From assembly GCA_023387135.1 (NCBI GenBank), contig JAEWIK010000188.1, forward strand, positions 1-7,950: 7,950 nt of DNA, written 5' to 3'. The notes under the pieces are model-generated. The model did no database searches. It saw only the letters and a list, made by a program, of their open reading frames with translations, and had not been told where the DNA came from. The translations under genes and the position numbers were made by a program. Source of the stretch: Actinomycetes bacterium (lineage in GTDB: Bacteria; Actinomycetota; Actinomycetes; Propionibacteriales; Propionibacteriaceae). Positions within the stretch are counted from its first letter, which is position 1. The number at the start of each line of letters is the position of its first letter. Positions 1-5,361 of this stretch are shown one piece after another.

Positions 1-1564
1 GGTCGAGGTCGACAGCCACCCCCACGTTCTCCATCGTGGCGAGCGTGCGCAGCAGCGGCAGTTCGACGTCGCGCAGCAGGTTCGCTCCCCCGCTGGCCTC
101 CAGCTCGTCCTCCAGGGCTGTCGCGAGGTCGATGACGGCGCGTGCCCTCACCATCGAGTCCTGGCCGACGGTCTCGTCGAACGCGAAGGCGAGCTGGTCG
201 CCGGTGTCGACCCCGCTGGCCTCGACCGAGAGCTCGCGCTTCAGGTGCCGCGCGGTCAGATCGCCGAGCTCGTAGACCCGCTGGTCGGGGCGCAGCAGGT
301 AGGCGGCCAGCTGGGTGTCGCTGACGAGGCCGTTCAGTTCCCAGCCGCGCGCCCAGAGAGCGAGCAGCGGGCCCTTGGCGTCGTGCATGGCCTTGGAGGC
401 CGAGGGGTCTGCCAGCCAGGCAGCGAGCGCGGCGTCGTCGGCGGGTGTCAGGTCGGCGGTGTCGAGCCACGCGGCCGCTCCGTCCGCCGCCGCGAGCGCG
501 AGGCCGCTCAGGTCGCCCGTGCCGGCACGCCAGGTGCCCGTCGGGTCGATGCCCACGACCCCGCTGCGGGCGTGAGCGTCCAGCCAGGCAGGCACCTCCT
601 CCGGGCCGAGGACGCTGCCTTCGACCTCGAAACCGCCGGCCGGGCCCTCCTGCTCGGCGGGCAGGGTCTCCATCAGGCGCTCGCGCAGGGCACGGAACTC
701 CAGCCCGTCGAACACAGTGTGGACTGCCTCGCGGCTCCAGTCCCTGCGCTGCAGGGCGTCCACCGCGACCGGGAGCTCGAGGTCACCGACGAGGGCGTTC
801 AGCCTGCGGTTGCGGGCCACGTCCTCGACGTGCTCGCGCAGCGAGTCGCCGGCCTTGCCGGGGATCTCCGCCACCCTCGCCAGCAGGTTCTCCAGCCCGT
901 CGTAGGCCTGCAGCCACTTCGCCGCCGTCTTCGGGCCCACGCCCGGCACCCCCGGCAGGTTGTCGCTGGTCTCTCCGACGAGGGCAGCCAGTTCTGGGTA
1001 CCGCCGCGGCTCCACGAGGTACTTCTCCATCACCGACTCGGGAGTCATCCTCGCCAGGTCGGACACGCCCTTGCGCGGGTAGAGCACCGTGACCTGCGGG
1101 TTCACGAGCTGCAGGGTGTCGCGGTCGCCGGTGCAGATGAGCACCTTCAACCCGGCCTCGGCGCCCTGGCGGGCGAGCGTGGCGATGATGTCGTCGGCCT
1201 CGAAGCCGTCGAGCTCGACGTGGACGATGTTGAGCGCGTCCAGCACTTCCTTGATGAGGTCGACCTGTCCGGCGAACTCCTGCGGGGAGGCGGACCTGTT
1301 GGCCTTGTACTCGACGTACTGCTCGCTGCGGAAGGTCTTCCGCGAGACGTCGAAGGCGACGGCGAGGTGCGTGGGCTGCTCGTCGCGCAGCACGTTGATG
1401 AGCATCGAGGTGAACCCGTAGACCGCGTTGGTGTGCTGCCCCGTCGTGGTGGAGAAGTTCTCCACCGGGAGGGCGAAGAACGCCCGATAGGCAACCGAGT
1501 GCCCGTCGATCAGGAGCAGGACGCCCTCGTCACTGGCGCGCCCGGGTTCGGCATAGCTCGTCAC
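1..1564 (-). CDS. polA: DNA polymerase I, N-terminal part (cut by window start)
   Basis: Family A DNA polymerase used in Okazaki fragment maturation and excision repair in the cytoplasm. The visible 521 residues cover the 5' nuclease domain (about 14-300), the 3'-5' exonuclease-like domain (about 310-500) and the first residues leading to the polymerase domain, which lies outside the window. The 5' nuclease carries the expected acidic metal ligands: LLID (D20), AFD (D72), GFEADD (E122, D124, D125), TGDRD (D147, D149) and ETSDNLPGVPGVGPKTA (D201, helix-hairpin-helix). The exonuclease-like domain has lost its catalytic acids: the DxE motif reads GIDPTGT near 339-344, and the second motif reads HDAKGPLLAL. 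This loss is usual in actinobacterial PolA and implies no proofreading. The start is GTG at 1564, preceded by AAGG with a 7-nt spacer. An upstream ATG near 1582 is out of use because TGA follows after six codons. The gene is divergent from the thioesterase. Confidence 0.96.
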   Translation of the reverse strand, partial: MTSYAEPGRASDEGVLLLIDGHSVAYRAFFALPVENFSTTTGQHTNAVYGFTSMLINVLRDEQPTHLAVAFDVSRKTFRSEQYVEYKANRSASPQEFAGQVDLIKEVLDALNIVHVELDGFEADDIIATLARQGAEAGLKVLICTGDRDTLQLVNPQVTVLYPRKGVSDLARMTPESVMEKYLVEPRRYPELAALVGETSDNLPGVPGVGPKTAAKWLQAYDGLENLLARVAEIPGKAGDSLREHVEDVARNRRLNALVGDLELPVAVDALQRRDWSREAVHTVFDGLEFRALRERLMETLPAEQEGPAGGFEVEGSVLGPEEVPAWLDAHARSGVVGIDPTGTWRAGTGDLSGLALAAADGAAAWLDTADLTPADDAALAAWLADPSASKAMHDAKGPLLALWARGWELNGLVSDTQLAAYLLRPDQRVYELGDLTARHLKRELSVEASGVDTGDQLAFAFDETVGQDSMVRARAVIDLATALEDELEASGGANLLRDVELPLLRTLATMENVGVAVDLD

Positions 1565-1648
1565 CCCTGAACCTTATCCATGGCCACCGACGATTCCGGC
1601 ACCGAGTCAGGCCGGGCCGAGCCGGACCGCTGTGCGAAGGTAGTGCCC

Positions 1649-2053
1649 ATGAACGTGCCCGACTGGTTCCAGGGACTGTCCAGCGCGCTGGACAACAAGA
1701 TGGGGATGATCCTCGACGAGGTGACGCCGACCCGCGCGGTCGGGCGCTACCCGGTCGAGGGGAACACCCAGCCGTTCGGGCTGTGGCACGGCGGTGCTTC
1801 GTGCGTCGTCGCGGAGAGCCTCGCGTCGCTCGCGGCGGCGGCGGAGGTCGGACAGCAGGGCGTCATCGCGGGGGTGGACATCAACGCCACCCACCTGCGT
1901 CCGGCAGTGTCGGGCTGGATCACCGGCACCGCGACGGCGCTGCGGATCGGCGGCACGCTCGCCACCTACGACGTCTCACTGGTCGACGACGAGGGACGCC
2001 AGGTGTGCGCGGCCCGGGTCACAGTCCACCTGAAACGGACAGCCGGGGAGTGA
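1649..2053 (+). CDS. Hotdog-fold acyl-CoA thioesterase, MenI/YdiI (PaaI) type
   Basis: Small cytoplasmic thioesterase that hydrolyses acyl- or aryl-CoA thioesters. The 134 residues match the length and layout of the E. coli MenI (YdiI) group, the 1,4-dihydroxy-2-naphthoyl-CoA hydrolases of menaquinone synthesis. Visible motifs are Q41 and the HGG turn at 47-49, ASCVVAES with the catalytic Glu at 56, and GVDINATHLRP at 75-85. The His-to-Glu spacing of nine residues and the Gln six residues before His agree with YdiI as I recall it. The true substrate is not proven; phenylacetate-type or generic detoxifying thioesterases share this fold. I chose ATG 1649 because AAGG lies 8 nt upstream and the length fits the family. 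An in-frame ATG at 1580 would add 23 residues but has no ribosome binding site; GTG 1643 is also possible. The stop codon abuts that of pdtaR. Confidence 0.88.
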   Translation: MNVPDWFQGLSSALDNKMGMILDEVTPTRAVGRYPVEGNTQPFGLWHGGASCVVAESLASLAAAAEVGQQGVIAGVDINATHLRPAVSGWITGTATALRIGGTLATYDVSLVDDEGRQVCAARVTVHLKRTAGE

Positions 2054-2692
2054 TCAGGCGAGCGGCTTGTGCTTGCCGCCTGCCTTGGAGTGCTCGATGA
2101 CGCCCTCGGCCACCTCACGCATCGACTTGCGGAGGTCCATGGCAGTCTTCTGGATCCAGCGGAACGCCTCGGGCTCTGAGAGGCCGAGCCCCTCCTGCAA
2201 CAGGCCCTTCGCCTGGTCGACGGCCTTGCGGGACGCGAACCGCTCCTCGAGGTCGGCGACCTCGGCCTCGACGGCGCGGATCTCCTCGAACCGTGCCCGC
2301 GCCAGTTCGATGGCGGGCACCACGTCGGAGGCGTCGAAAGGCTTCACCACGTAGGCCATCGCGCCGGCCTCGCGGGCCCGCTCGATCAGTTCCCGCTGGC
2401 TGAACGCCGTCAGCATGACGACCGCGGCGATCCGCTCCTCGGCGATGGTGGCGGCTGCGGTGATGCCGTCCATCTTCGGCATCTTCACGTCCATGACGAC
2501 CAGGTCAGGCTCCAGCTCCCGCGCCAGCGCGAGCGCCTCCTCGCCGTCGCCGGCTTCGCCGATGACGTCGTACCCCTCGCTCGTCAGCAGCTCGACGAGG
2601 TCGAGACGGATCAACGCCTCGTCCTCCGCGACGAGCACACGCAGCGGTTCCGAACCACTCTCTGGCCGGGTCGACTTCGACTTCGAGGTCAT
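2054..2692 (-). CDS. pdtaR: PdtaR-type ANTAR response regulator (RNA-binding antiterminator)
   Basis: Cytoplasmic two-component response regulator whose output domain binds RNA and promotes antitermination. It is 212 residues long, close to mycobacterial PdtaR. The receiver domain spans about 17-130: acidic pocket E23/D24, phosphoacceptor D68 in VVMDVKMPKMDG, switch T95, and K117 in VVKPF. A charged, probably coiled-coil linker follows (about 130-153), then an ANTAR domain (about 152-200) with the characteristic AKGLL, the EAFRWIQ segment, and AMDLRKSMREVAEGV. Its usual partner is the sensor kinase PdtaS, which is not in the window. The start is ATG 2692; the ribosome binding site (AAGAAAG) is weak, so the start is slightly uncertain. 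The gene is convergent with the thioesterase with no spacer, and divergent from the tRNA-Leu gene. Identity as PdtaR rests on domain order and on nearby polA, which is also close to pdtaR in mycobacteria. Confidence 0.94.
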   Translation of the reverse strand: MTSKSKSTRPESGSEPLRVLVAEDEALIRLDLVELLTSEGYDVIGEAGDGEEALALARELEPDLVVMDVKMPKMDGITAAATIAEERIAAVVMLTAFSQRELIERAREAGAMAYVVKPFDASDVVPAIELARARFEEIRAVEAEVADLEERFASRKAVDQAKGLLQEGLGLSEPEAFRWIQKTAMDLRKSMREVAEGVIEHSKAGGKHKPLA

Positions 2693-2747
2693 GGGTCGCT
2701 TTCTTGTTGGGGTCTGTCATGCGTCCGACTGTGGGGGCATTGATGAG

Positions 2748-2776
2748 GTTACAGCCTCGGCGCAACGGGTCACCAA
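2748..2776 (-). promoter_or_regulatory. Candidate pdtaR promoter
   Basis: Read on the minus strand, TTGGTG (2776-2771) is followed after exactly 17 bp by TGTAAC (2753-2748), a plausible -35/-10 pair for the housekeeping sigma factor, with four of six matches in the -10. Transcription would start near 2741, giving a leader of roughly 50 nt before the pdtaR ATG. This is pattern matching only. Confidence 0.33.
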
Positions 2777-2782
2777 GTGTGG

Positions 2783-2788
2783 CAGAAT
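2783..2788 (+). promoter_or_regulatory. Possible -10 element of the tRNA-Leu gene
   Basis: CAGAAT lies 12 bp before the mature 5' end of the tRNA and matches four of six positions of the sigma-70-type -10 box, at a distance that would give a very short 5' leader. No convincing -35 was found 16-18 bp upstream, so this is a weak call. Confidence 0.25.
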
Positions 2789-2800
2789 CTTGGCGACTCA

Positions 2801-2881
2801 GCCCGAGTGGCGGAATGGCAGACGCGGACGACTCAAAATCGTTTGCCGAAAGGCGTGGGGGTTCGACTCCCCCCTCGGGCA
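2801..2881 (+). tRNA. tRNA-Leu (anticodon CAA)
   Basis: A full class II tRNA cloverleaf can be folded by eye. The acceptor stem GCCCGAG pairs with CTCGGGC at 2874-2880, with A2881 as discriminator. The D arm is GCGGAATGGCAGACGC. The anticodon stem GACGA/TCGTT closes the loop CTCAAAA with anticodon CAA at 2834-2836, reading UUG codons. The long variable arm TGCCGAAAGGCGT is typical of leucine tRNAs, and the T arm is GGGGG-TTCGACT-CCCCC. The 3' CCA is not encoded; the discriminator is followed by CAA, so CCA must be added by nucleotidyltransferase. The D arm, anticodon loop and variable arm resemble E. coli tRNA-Leu(CAA). Confidence 0.95.
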
Positions 2882-2894
2882 CAACGACGCAGGC

Positions 2895-2913
2895 CGAGCG
2901 CGGTGAGCGCTCG
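2895..2913 (+). terminator. Candidate tRNA terminator hairpin
   Basis: CGAGCGC (2895-2901) and GCGCTCG (2907-2913) form a perfect 7-bp GC-rich stem with the 5-nt loop GGTGA, starting 14 nt after the tRNA. No U-tract follows; the downstream sequence is CGTTCACCCC. It could be a U-less terminator or a 3' processing signal. Confidence 0.4.
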
Positions 2914-2915
2914 CG

Positions 2916-2951
2916 TTCACCCCTCACTTCACCCCTCTCTTCACCCCTCCC
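2916..2951 (+). repeat. Three tandem 12-bp repeats
   Basis: Three direct copies lie end to end: TTCACCCCTCAC (2916-2927), TTCACCCCTCTC (2928-2939) and TTCACCCCTCCC (2940-2951). The first ten bases are identical in all three; only the last two differ. They sit between the tRNA hairpin and the padR promoter. The function is unknown. Confidence 0.8.
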
Positions 2952-2971
2952 GGATCCCCGGCCAGGGGGAC

Positions 2972-2999
2972 TTGCGGCCTCGGTATTCAGTGTTACTAT
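2972..2999 (+). promoter_or_regulatory. Candidate promoter of the padR-ABC transporter operon
   Basis: TTGCGG (2972-2977) and TACTAT (2994-2999) are separated by 16 bp, a reasonable -35/-10 pair. Transcription would start near 3006. The -10 box lies inside the first operator-like repeat and the predicted start inside the second, as expected if PadR represses its own operon by blocking RNA polymerase. Confidence 0.5.
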
Positions 3000-3025
3000 G
3001 TACCGGTACTCAGCGTTACTGAGTA
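2982..3025 (+). promoter_or_regulatory. Tandem PadR operator-like repeats
   Basis: Two 21-bp direct repeats, 2982-3002 and 3005-3025, agree at 17 of 21 positions and are offset by 23 bp, about two helical turns. The second contains a perfect inverted repeat, TACTCAG (3007-3013) and CTGAGTA (3019-3025), separated by CGTTA. The first is a degenerate version, TATTCAG-TGTTA-CTATGTA. A 10-bp palindrome, GTACCGGTAC, lies across the junction at 3000-3009. This is a local AT-rich island in GC-rich DNA, directly upstream of a PadR gene. Binding by the PadR protein is inferred, not shown. Confidence 0.62.
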
Positions 3026-3044
3026 GAAAGCGAAGGGGTCGATC

Positions 3045-3089
3045 ATGACTCGACGGCTCGGTGGGACCGACTCAGGGAGGTCACTGTGA
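3045..3089 (+). CDS. Possible 14-codon leader peptide upstream of padR
   Basis: The short frame MTRRLGGTDSGRSL starts at ATG 3045 and is preceded by AAGGGG at 3033-3038 with a 6-nt spacer, a strong ribosome binding site. Its TGA stop (3087-3089) overlaps the padR GTG start (3086-3088) as GTGA, the same arrangement as the coupled gene junctions further down. It would be translated from the predicted transcript start near 3006. Two small stems flank or overlap it: GTCGA/TCGAC (3038-3042 and 3050-3054), which places the ATG in the loop, and TCGGT/ACCGA (3058-3062 and 3066-3070). It could be a coupling leader for padR or a chance frame; the peptide itself matches nothing I know. Confidence 0.4.
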   Translation: MTRRLGGTDSGRSL

Positions 3090-3415
3090 GCAAGCAAGCG
3101 ACCGAGATGCTCAAGGGGATTCTCGAAGGCATCGTGCTCGCCATCCTGGCGGGCAGGTCGGCCTATGGCTACGAGATCACTGCGTGGCTGCGCGACAAGG
3201 GCTTCAGCGACATCGCCGAAGGCACCGTCTACGCGCTGCTCATCAGGATCGAGCAGCGGGGCCTGGTGGACGTGGAGAAGGTCCCGTCCGAGAAGGGCCC
3301 GCCGCGCAAGGTCTACTCGCTGAACGACGAGGGACGTGAGTACCTGGACGAGTTCTGGAGGACGTGGAGCTTCCTCGCAGAGCGACTGAACCTGCTCCAC
3401 GAAGGAGAACACTGA
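3086..3415 (+). CDS. PadR-family transcriptional repressor
   Basis: Small DNA-binding regulator of the PadR family, 109 residues, the size of the short PadR-s2/LmrR-like subgroup. The winged helix spans about 9-82: YGYEI at 27-31, recognition helix with EGTVYALL at 45-52, and the wing with EKGPPRKVYSLNDEG at 69-83. A C-terminal helix (about 84-105) is expected to form the dimer. It contains W91 and W94, which recalls the drug-stacking tryptophan of LmrR. It begins at GTG 3086 with GGGAGG 5 nt upstream. It heads a four-gene unit; the next gene starts after one base. Autoregulation through the tandem repeats at 2982-3025 is likely, with release by a substrate of the encoded transporter; the inducer cannot be read from the sequence. 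Confidence 0.93.
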   Translation: MSKQATEMLKGILEGIVLAILAGRSAYGYEITAWLRDKGFSDIAEGTVYALLIRIEQRGLVDVEKVPSEKGPPRKVYSLNDEGREYLDEFWRTWSFLAERLNLLHEGEH

Positions 3416-3416
3416 C

Positions 3417-3788
3417 ATGGCAGCGAAATGGATCGACCTGGTCGTCGGGTCGCTCGACCAGAAGAAGCGGTATCGGCAGACCAAGGCCCGCCTGGAGGCC
3501 CTGCCCGAGCCCTACGGCGGCGTCGCACGCGCCTACGAGCGCTACTTCATGTACTACGCGGGCTTCGTCGACGGCGAAACCAGCCTGACGATGATGAACG
3601 ACTTCGTCGACCTGTGGGAGCAGGCGGCCGCCGACGGCACCGCCGTCAGCACGATCGTGGGAGACGACCCCGTCGCCTTCGCCGAGACGTTCGCCCAGTC
3701 GTACACCGGCGGCAAGCAGTGGATCGACAAGGAGCGCGCCCGCCTCACGAGGGCCGTCGAGGAAGCCGGGCAGGAGGGCAAGGAATGA
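3417..3788 (+). CDS. DUF1048 family protein, function unknown
   Basis: A 123-residue soluble, mostly helical protein without signal peptide or membrane segment. I recognise it as DUF1048 from the N-terminal pattern KWIDLVVGSLDQKKRYRQ, the LEALPEPY segment at 27-33, FVDLWEQAAADGT at 63-75, the conserved IVGDDPVAF at 80-88, and WIDKERARL at 102-110. The family is regularly found between a PadR regulator and an ABC exporter, as here, but its biochemical role is not established. It begins at ATG 3417, one base after padR stops, with GAAGGAG at 3401-3407. Its TGA overlaps the ATG of the ABC ATPase gene as ATGA. The coupling suggests matched amounts with PadR and the transporter; a modulator of either is inference. 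Confidence 0.85.
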   Translation: MAAKWIDLVVGSLDQKKRYRQTKARLEALPEPYGGVARAYERYFMYYAGFVDGETSLTMMNDFVDLWEQAAADGTAVSTIVGDDPVAFAETFAQSYTGGKQWIDKERARLTRAVEEAGQEGKE

Positions 3789-4582
3789 CCGCCCCCGCCA
3801 TCGACGTCCGCGGCCTGGAGAAGTCGTACAAGGACGTCCACGTGCTCAAGGGCGTCGACTTCGACGTCGCCGCGGGCAGCATCTTCGCCCTCCTCGGTTC
3901 CAACGGCGCCGGCAAGACGACCGCCGTCAGGATCCTCTCCACCCTGCTCAAGCCCGACGCCGGCAGCGCGACCGTCAACGGCTTCGACGTGGCGGCACGT
4001 CCCTCCGACGTCAGGCAGTCCATCAGCCTGACCGGACAGTTCGCCGCGGTCGACGACATGCTGAGCGGACGGGAGAACCTCGTCCTCGTCGCCCGCCTGC
4101 GGCACCTCGACGGGCCCGAGAGGCTGGCGGACGACCTGCTCGCGAGGTTCGACCTCACCGAGGCGGCCACCCGGCGCGTGTCCACCTACTCGGGCGGGAT
4201 GCGTCGCCGGCTCGACATCGCCATGAGCCTCATCGGCGACCCGGCGGTGATCTTCCTCGACGAGCCCACCACAGGACTCGACCCGCAGGGACGGCTCGAG
4301 GTGTGGCAGGCGATCAGGGAGCTCGCAGGACGGGGCACCACGGTGCTGCTCACGACGCAGTACCTCGACGAGGCCGAGCAACTCGCGGACAGGATCGCCA
4401 TCCTGCACGAGGGCAGGATCCTCGTGAACGACACCCTCGCCGAGCTGAAGGCCCTGCTGCCGCCCGCGACCGTCGAGTACGTCGAGAAGCAGCCGACGCT
4501 GGAGGACGTGTTCCTCACCCTGGTCGGCGCGCGGACGTCCGACTCCCCCACGACCACCCCCGAGCCCGAGGAAGCACGATGA
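3785..4582 (+). CDS. ABC transporter ATP-binding protein, DrrA-like
   Basis: Cytoplasmic ATPase subunit of an ABC-2 exporter, 265 residues. Visible motifs: Walker A GSNGAGKTT (38-46), Q-loop Q85 in SLTGQF, signature YSGGMRRRLDIA (135-146), Walker B VIFLDEP with catalytic E160, and D-loop GLDP (164-167). The switch position reads TTQYLDEAEQLADR, so Q192 replaces the usual H-loop histidine, as in DrrA-type daunorubicin exporters. After about residue 220 the C-terminal region is short, with LLPPATVEYVEKQPTLEDVFLTLVG, whereas full DrrA proteins carry a longer tail of about 330 residues in total. The start ATG 3785 has AGGAGGG 6 nt upstream and overlaps the DUF1048 stop. The stop overlaps the permease ATG. 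The partner is clearly the next gene; the substrate is unknown, with drugs or lipids most likely. Confidence 0.94.
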   Translation: MTAPAIDVRGLEKSYKDVHVLKGVDFDVAAGSIFALLGSNGAGKTTAVRILSTLLKPDAGSATVNGFDVAARPSDVRQSISLTGQFAAVDDMLSGRENLVLVARLRHLDGPERLADDLLARFDLTEAATRRVSTYSGGMRRRLDIAMSLIGDPAVIFLDEPTTGLDPQGRLEVWQAIRELAGRGTTVLLTTQYLDEAEQLADRIAILHEGRILVNDTLAELKALLPPATVEYVEKQPTLEDVFLTLVGARTSDSPTTTPEPEEAR

Positions 4583-5343
4583 CCACCCACTTCCTGTCAG
4601 ACACCGCCGTCCTCACCGGACGCTCGCTGCGCCACATCGCGCGCAGTCCCGACACGATCATCACCACGACGATCATGCCGATCGCCTTCATGCTGCTGTT
4701 CGTCTACGTCCTCGGCAGCGCCATCCAGACAGGCACCGACCTGCCGTACGTGACCTACCTGCTGCCGGGCATCCTGCTCATCACGATCGCCTCGGGCATC
4801 GCCTACACGGCGTTCAGGCTGTTCCTCGACCTCAAGAGCGGGATCTTCGAGAGGTTCCACTCCATGCCGATCGCCAGGTCGTCGGTGCTGTGGGCGCACG
4901 TCCTCACCTCGCTCGTGGCGAACCTGATCTCGCTCGCCGTCGTCTTCGGCGTCGCGCTCATCATGGGCTTCCGCTCGGGCGCTGGGGTGCTCGCCTGGCT
5001 CGCCGTCATCGGCCTGCTCGCGCTGTTCACCCTGGCGCTGACCTGGATCGCCGTCATCCCGGGGCTCACCGCCAAGTCGGTGGACGGAGCGAGCGCGTTC
5101 TCCTACCCGCTGATCTTCCTGCCCTTCATCAGCTCGGCCTTCGTGCCGACGGCGGGAATGCCCGGGCCGGTGAGGTGGTTCGCCGACAACCAGCCGGTGA
5201 CCTCGATAGTGAACACCGTGAGGTCCCTGCTCGCCCAGCAGCCGGTCGGCGCCGAGGGTTGGGTGGCCGCCGGCTGGTGCGTCGCGGTGCTCGTCGTCGC
5301 CTACGTCTGGGCGATGGCCATCTACCGCCGCACGCTCAACTGA
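4579..5343 (+). CDS. ABC-2 type transporter permease, DrrB-like
   Basis: Membrane subunit of the exporter, 254 residues, the usual size for DrrB-like permeases. Six hydrophobic segments can be placed at about 27-48, 57-79, 107-130, 136-162, 172-191 and 227-248. The cytoplasmic stretch DLKSGIFERFHSMPIARSS (84-102) is the typical ABC-2 coupling region after the second segment. The C-terminal half has the ABC-2 signature: IFLPFISSAFVPTAGMPG followed by VRWFADNQPVTSIVNTVRSLL. The start ATG 4579 overlaps the ATPase stop as ATGA and has GAGG 7 nt upstream. Two permeases, or a homodimer with two ATPases, would make a functional transporter. It is the last gene of the cassette and converges on rpiB, with 18 bp between the stop codons. 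Confidence 0.94.
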   Translation: MTTHFLSDTAVLTGRSLRHIARSPDTIITTTIMPIAFMLLFVYVLGSAIQTGTDLPYVTYLLPGILLITIASGIAYTAFRLFLDLKSGIFERFHSMPIARSSVLWAHVLTSLVANLISLAVVFGVALIMGFRSGAGVLAWLAVIGLLALFTLALTWIAVIPGLTAKSVDGASAFSYPLIFLPFISSAFVPTAGMPGPVRWFADNQPVTSIVNTVRSLLAQQPVGAEGWVAAGWCVAVLVVAYVWAMAIYRRTLN

Positions 5344-5355
5344 CGGGCGCGCCCG
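5344..5355. terminator. Perfect GC palindrome between convergent genes (weak terminator candidate)
   Basis: CGGGCGCGCCCG is a 12-bp perfect palindrome filling most of the 18-bp gap between the permease and rpiB stop codons. As RNA it can only form about a 4-bp stem with a 4-nt loop, and no U-tract follows on either strand. It may contribute to bidirectional termination, but this is a weak call. Confidence 0.22.
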
Positions 5356-5361
5356 CGAGGA

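Noticed and set aside
245..1570. A 441-residue open frame on the plus strand opposite polA
   Set aside because: It is antisense to a clear polA coding sequence. Its composition (Val, Gly, Arg, His, Asp rich, no domain) is what GC-rich third positions produce on the opposite strand.
1565..1648. Promoters in the divergent polA-thioesterase gap
   Set aside because: I looked on both strands and found no -35/-10 pair with acceptable spacing; TAAGGT near the polA start is too close to the start codon to support a call.
2415..3048. Several small frames across the tRNA-Leu gene on both strands, for example peptides with EGGVEPPRLSANDFESSA or VAEWQTRTTQNRLPKG
   Set aside because: These are the well-known false proteins produced by translating tRNA-Leu genes; the conserved part is the tRNA itself.
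3428..3784. In-frame extension of the ABC ATPase upstream into the DUF1048 gene
   Set aside because: It overlaps a recognised gene in another frame and is arginine-rich filler. ATG 3785 has a ribosome binding site and gives the correct N-terminus.
2801..5343. Possible genomic island integrated at tRNA-Leu carrying the ABC cassette
   Set aside because: No integrase or transposase is present, no copy of the tRNA 3' end was found near 5340-5370, and the cassette's base composition resembles its neighbours. Adjacency to a tRNA alone is not enough.
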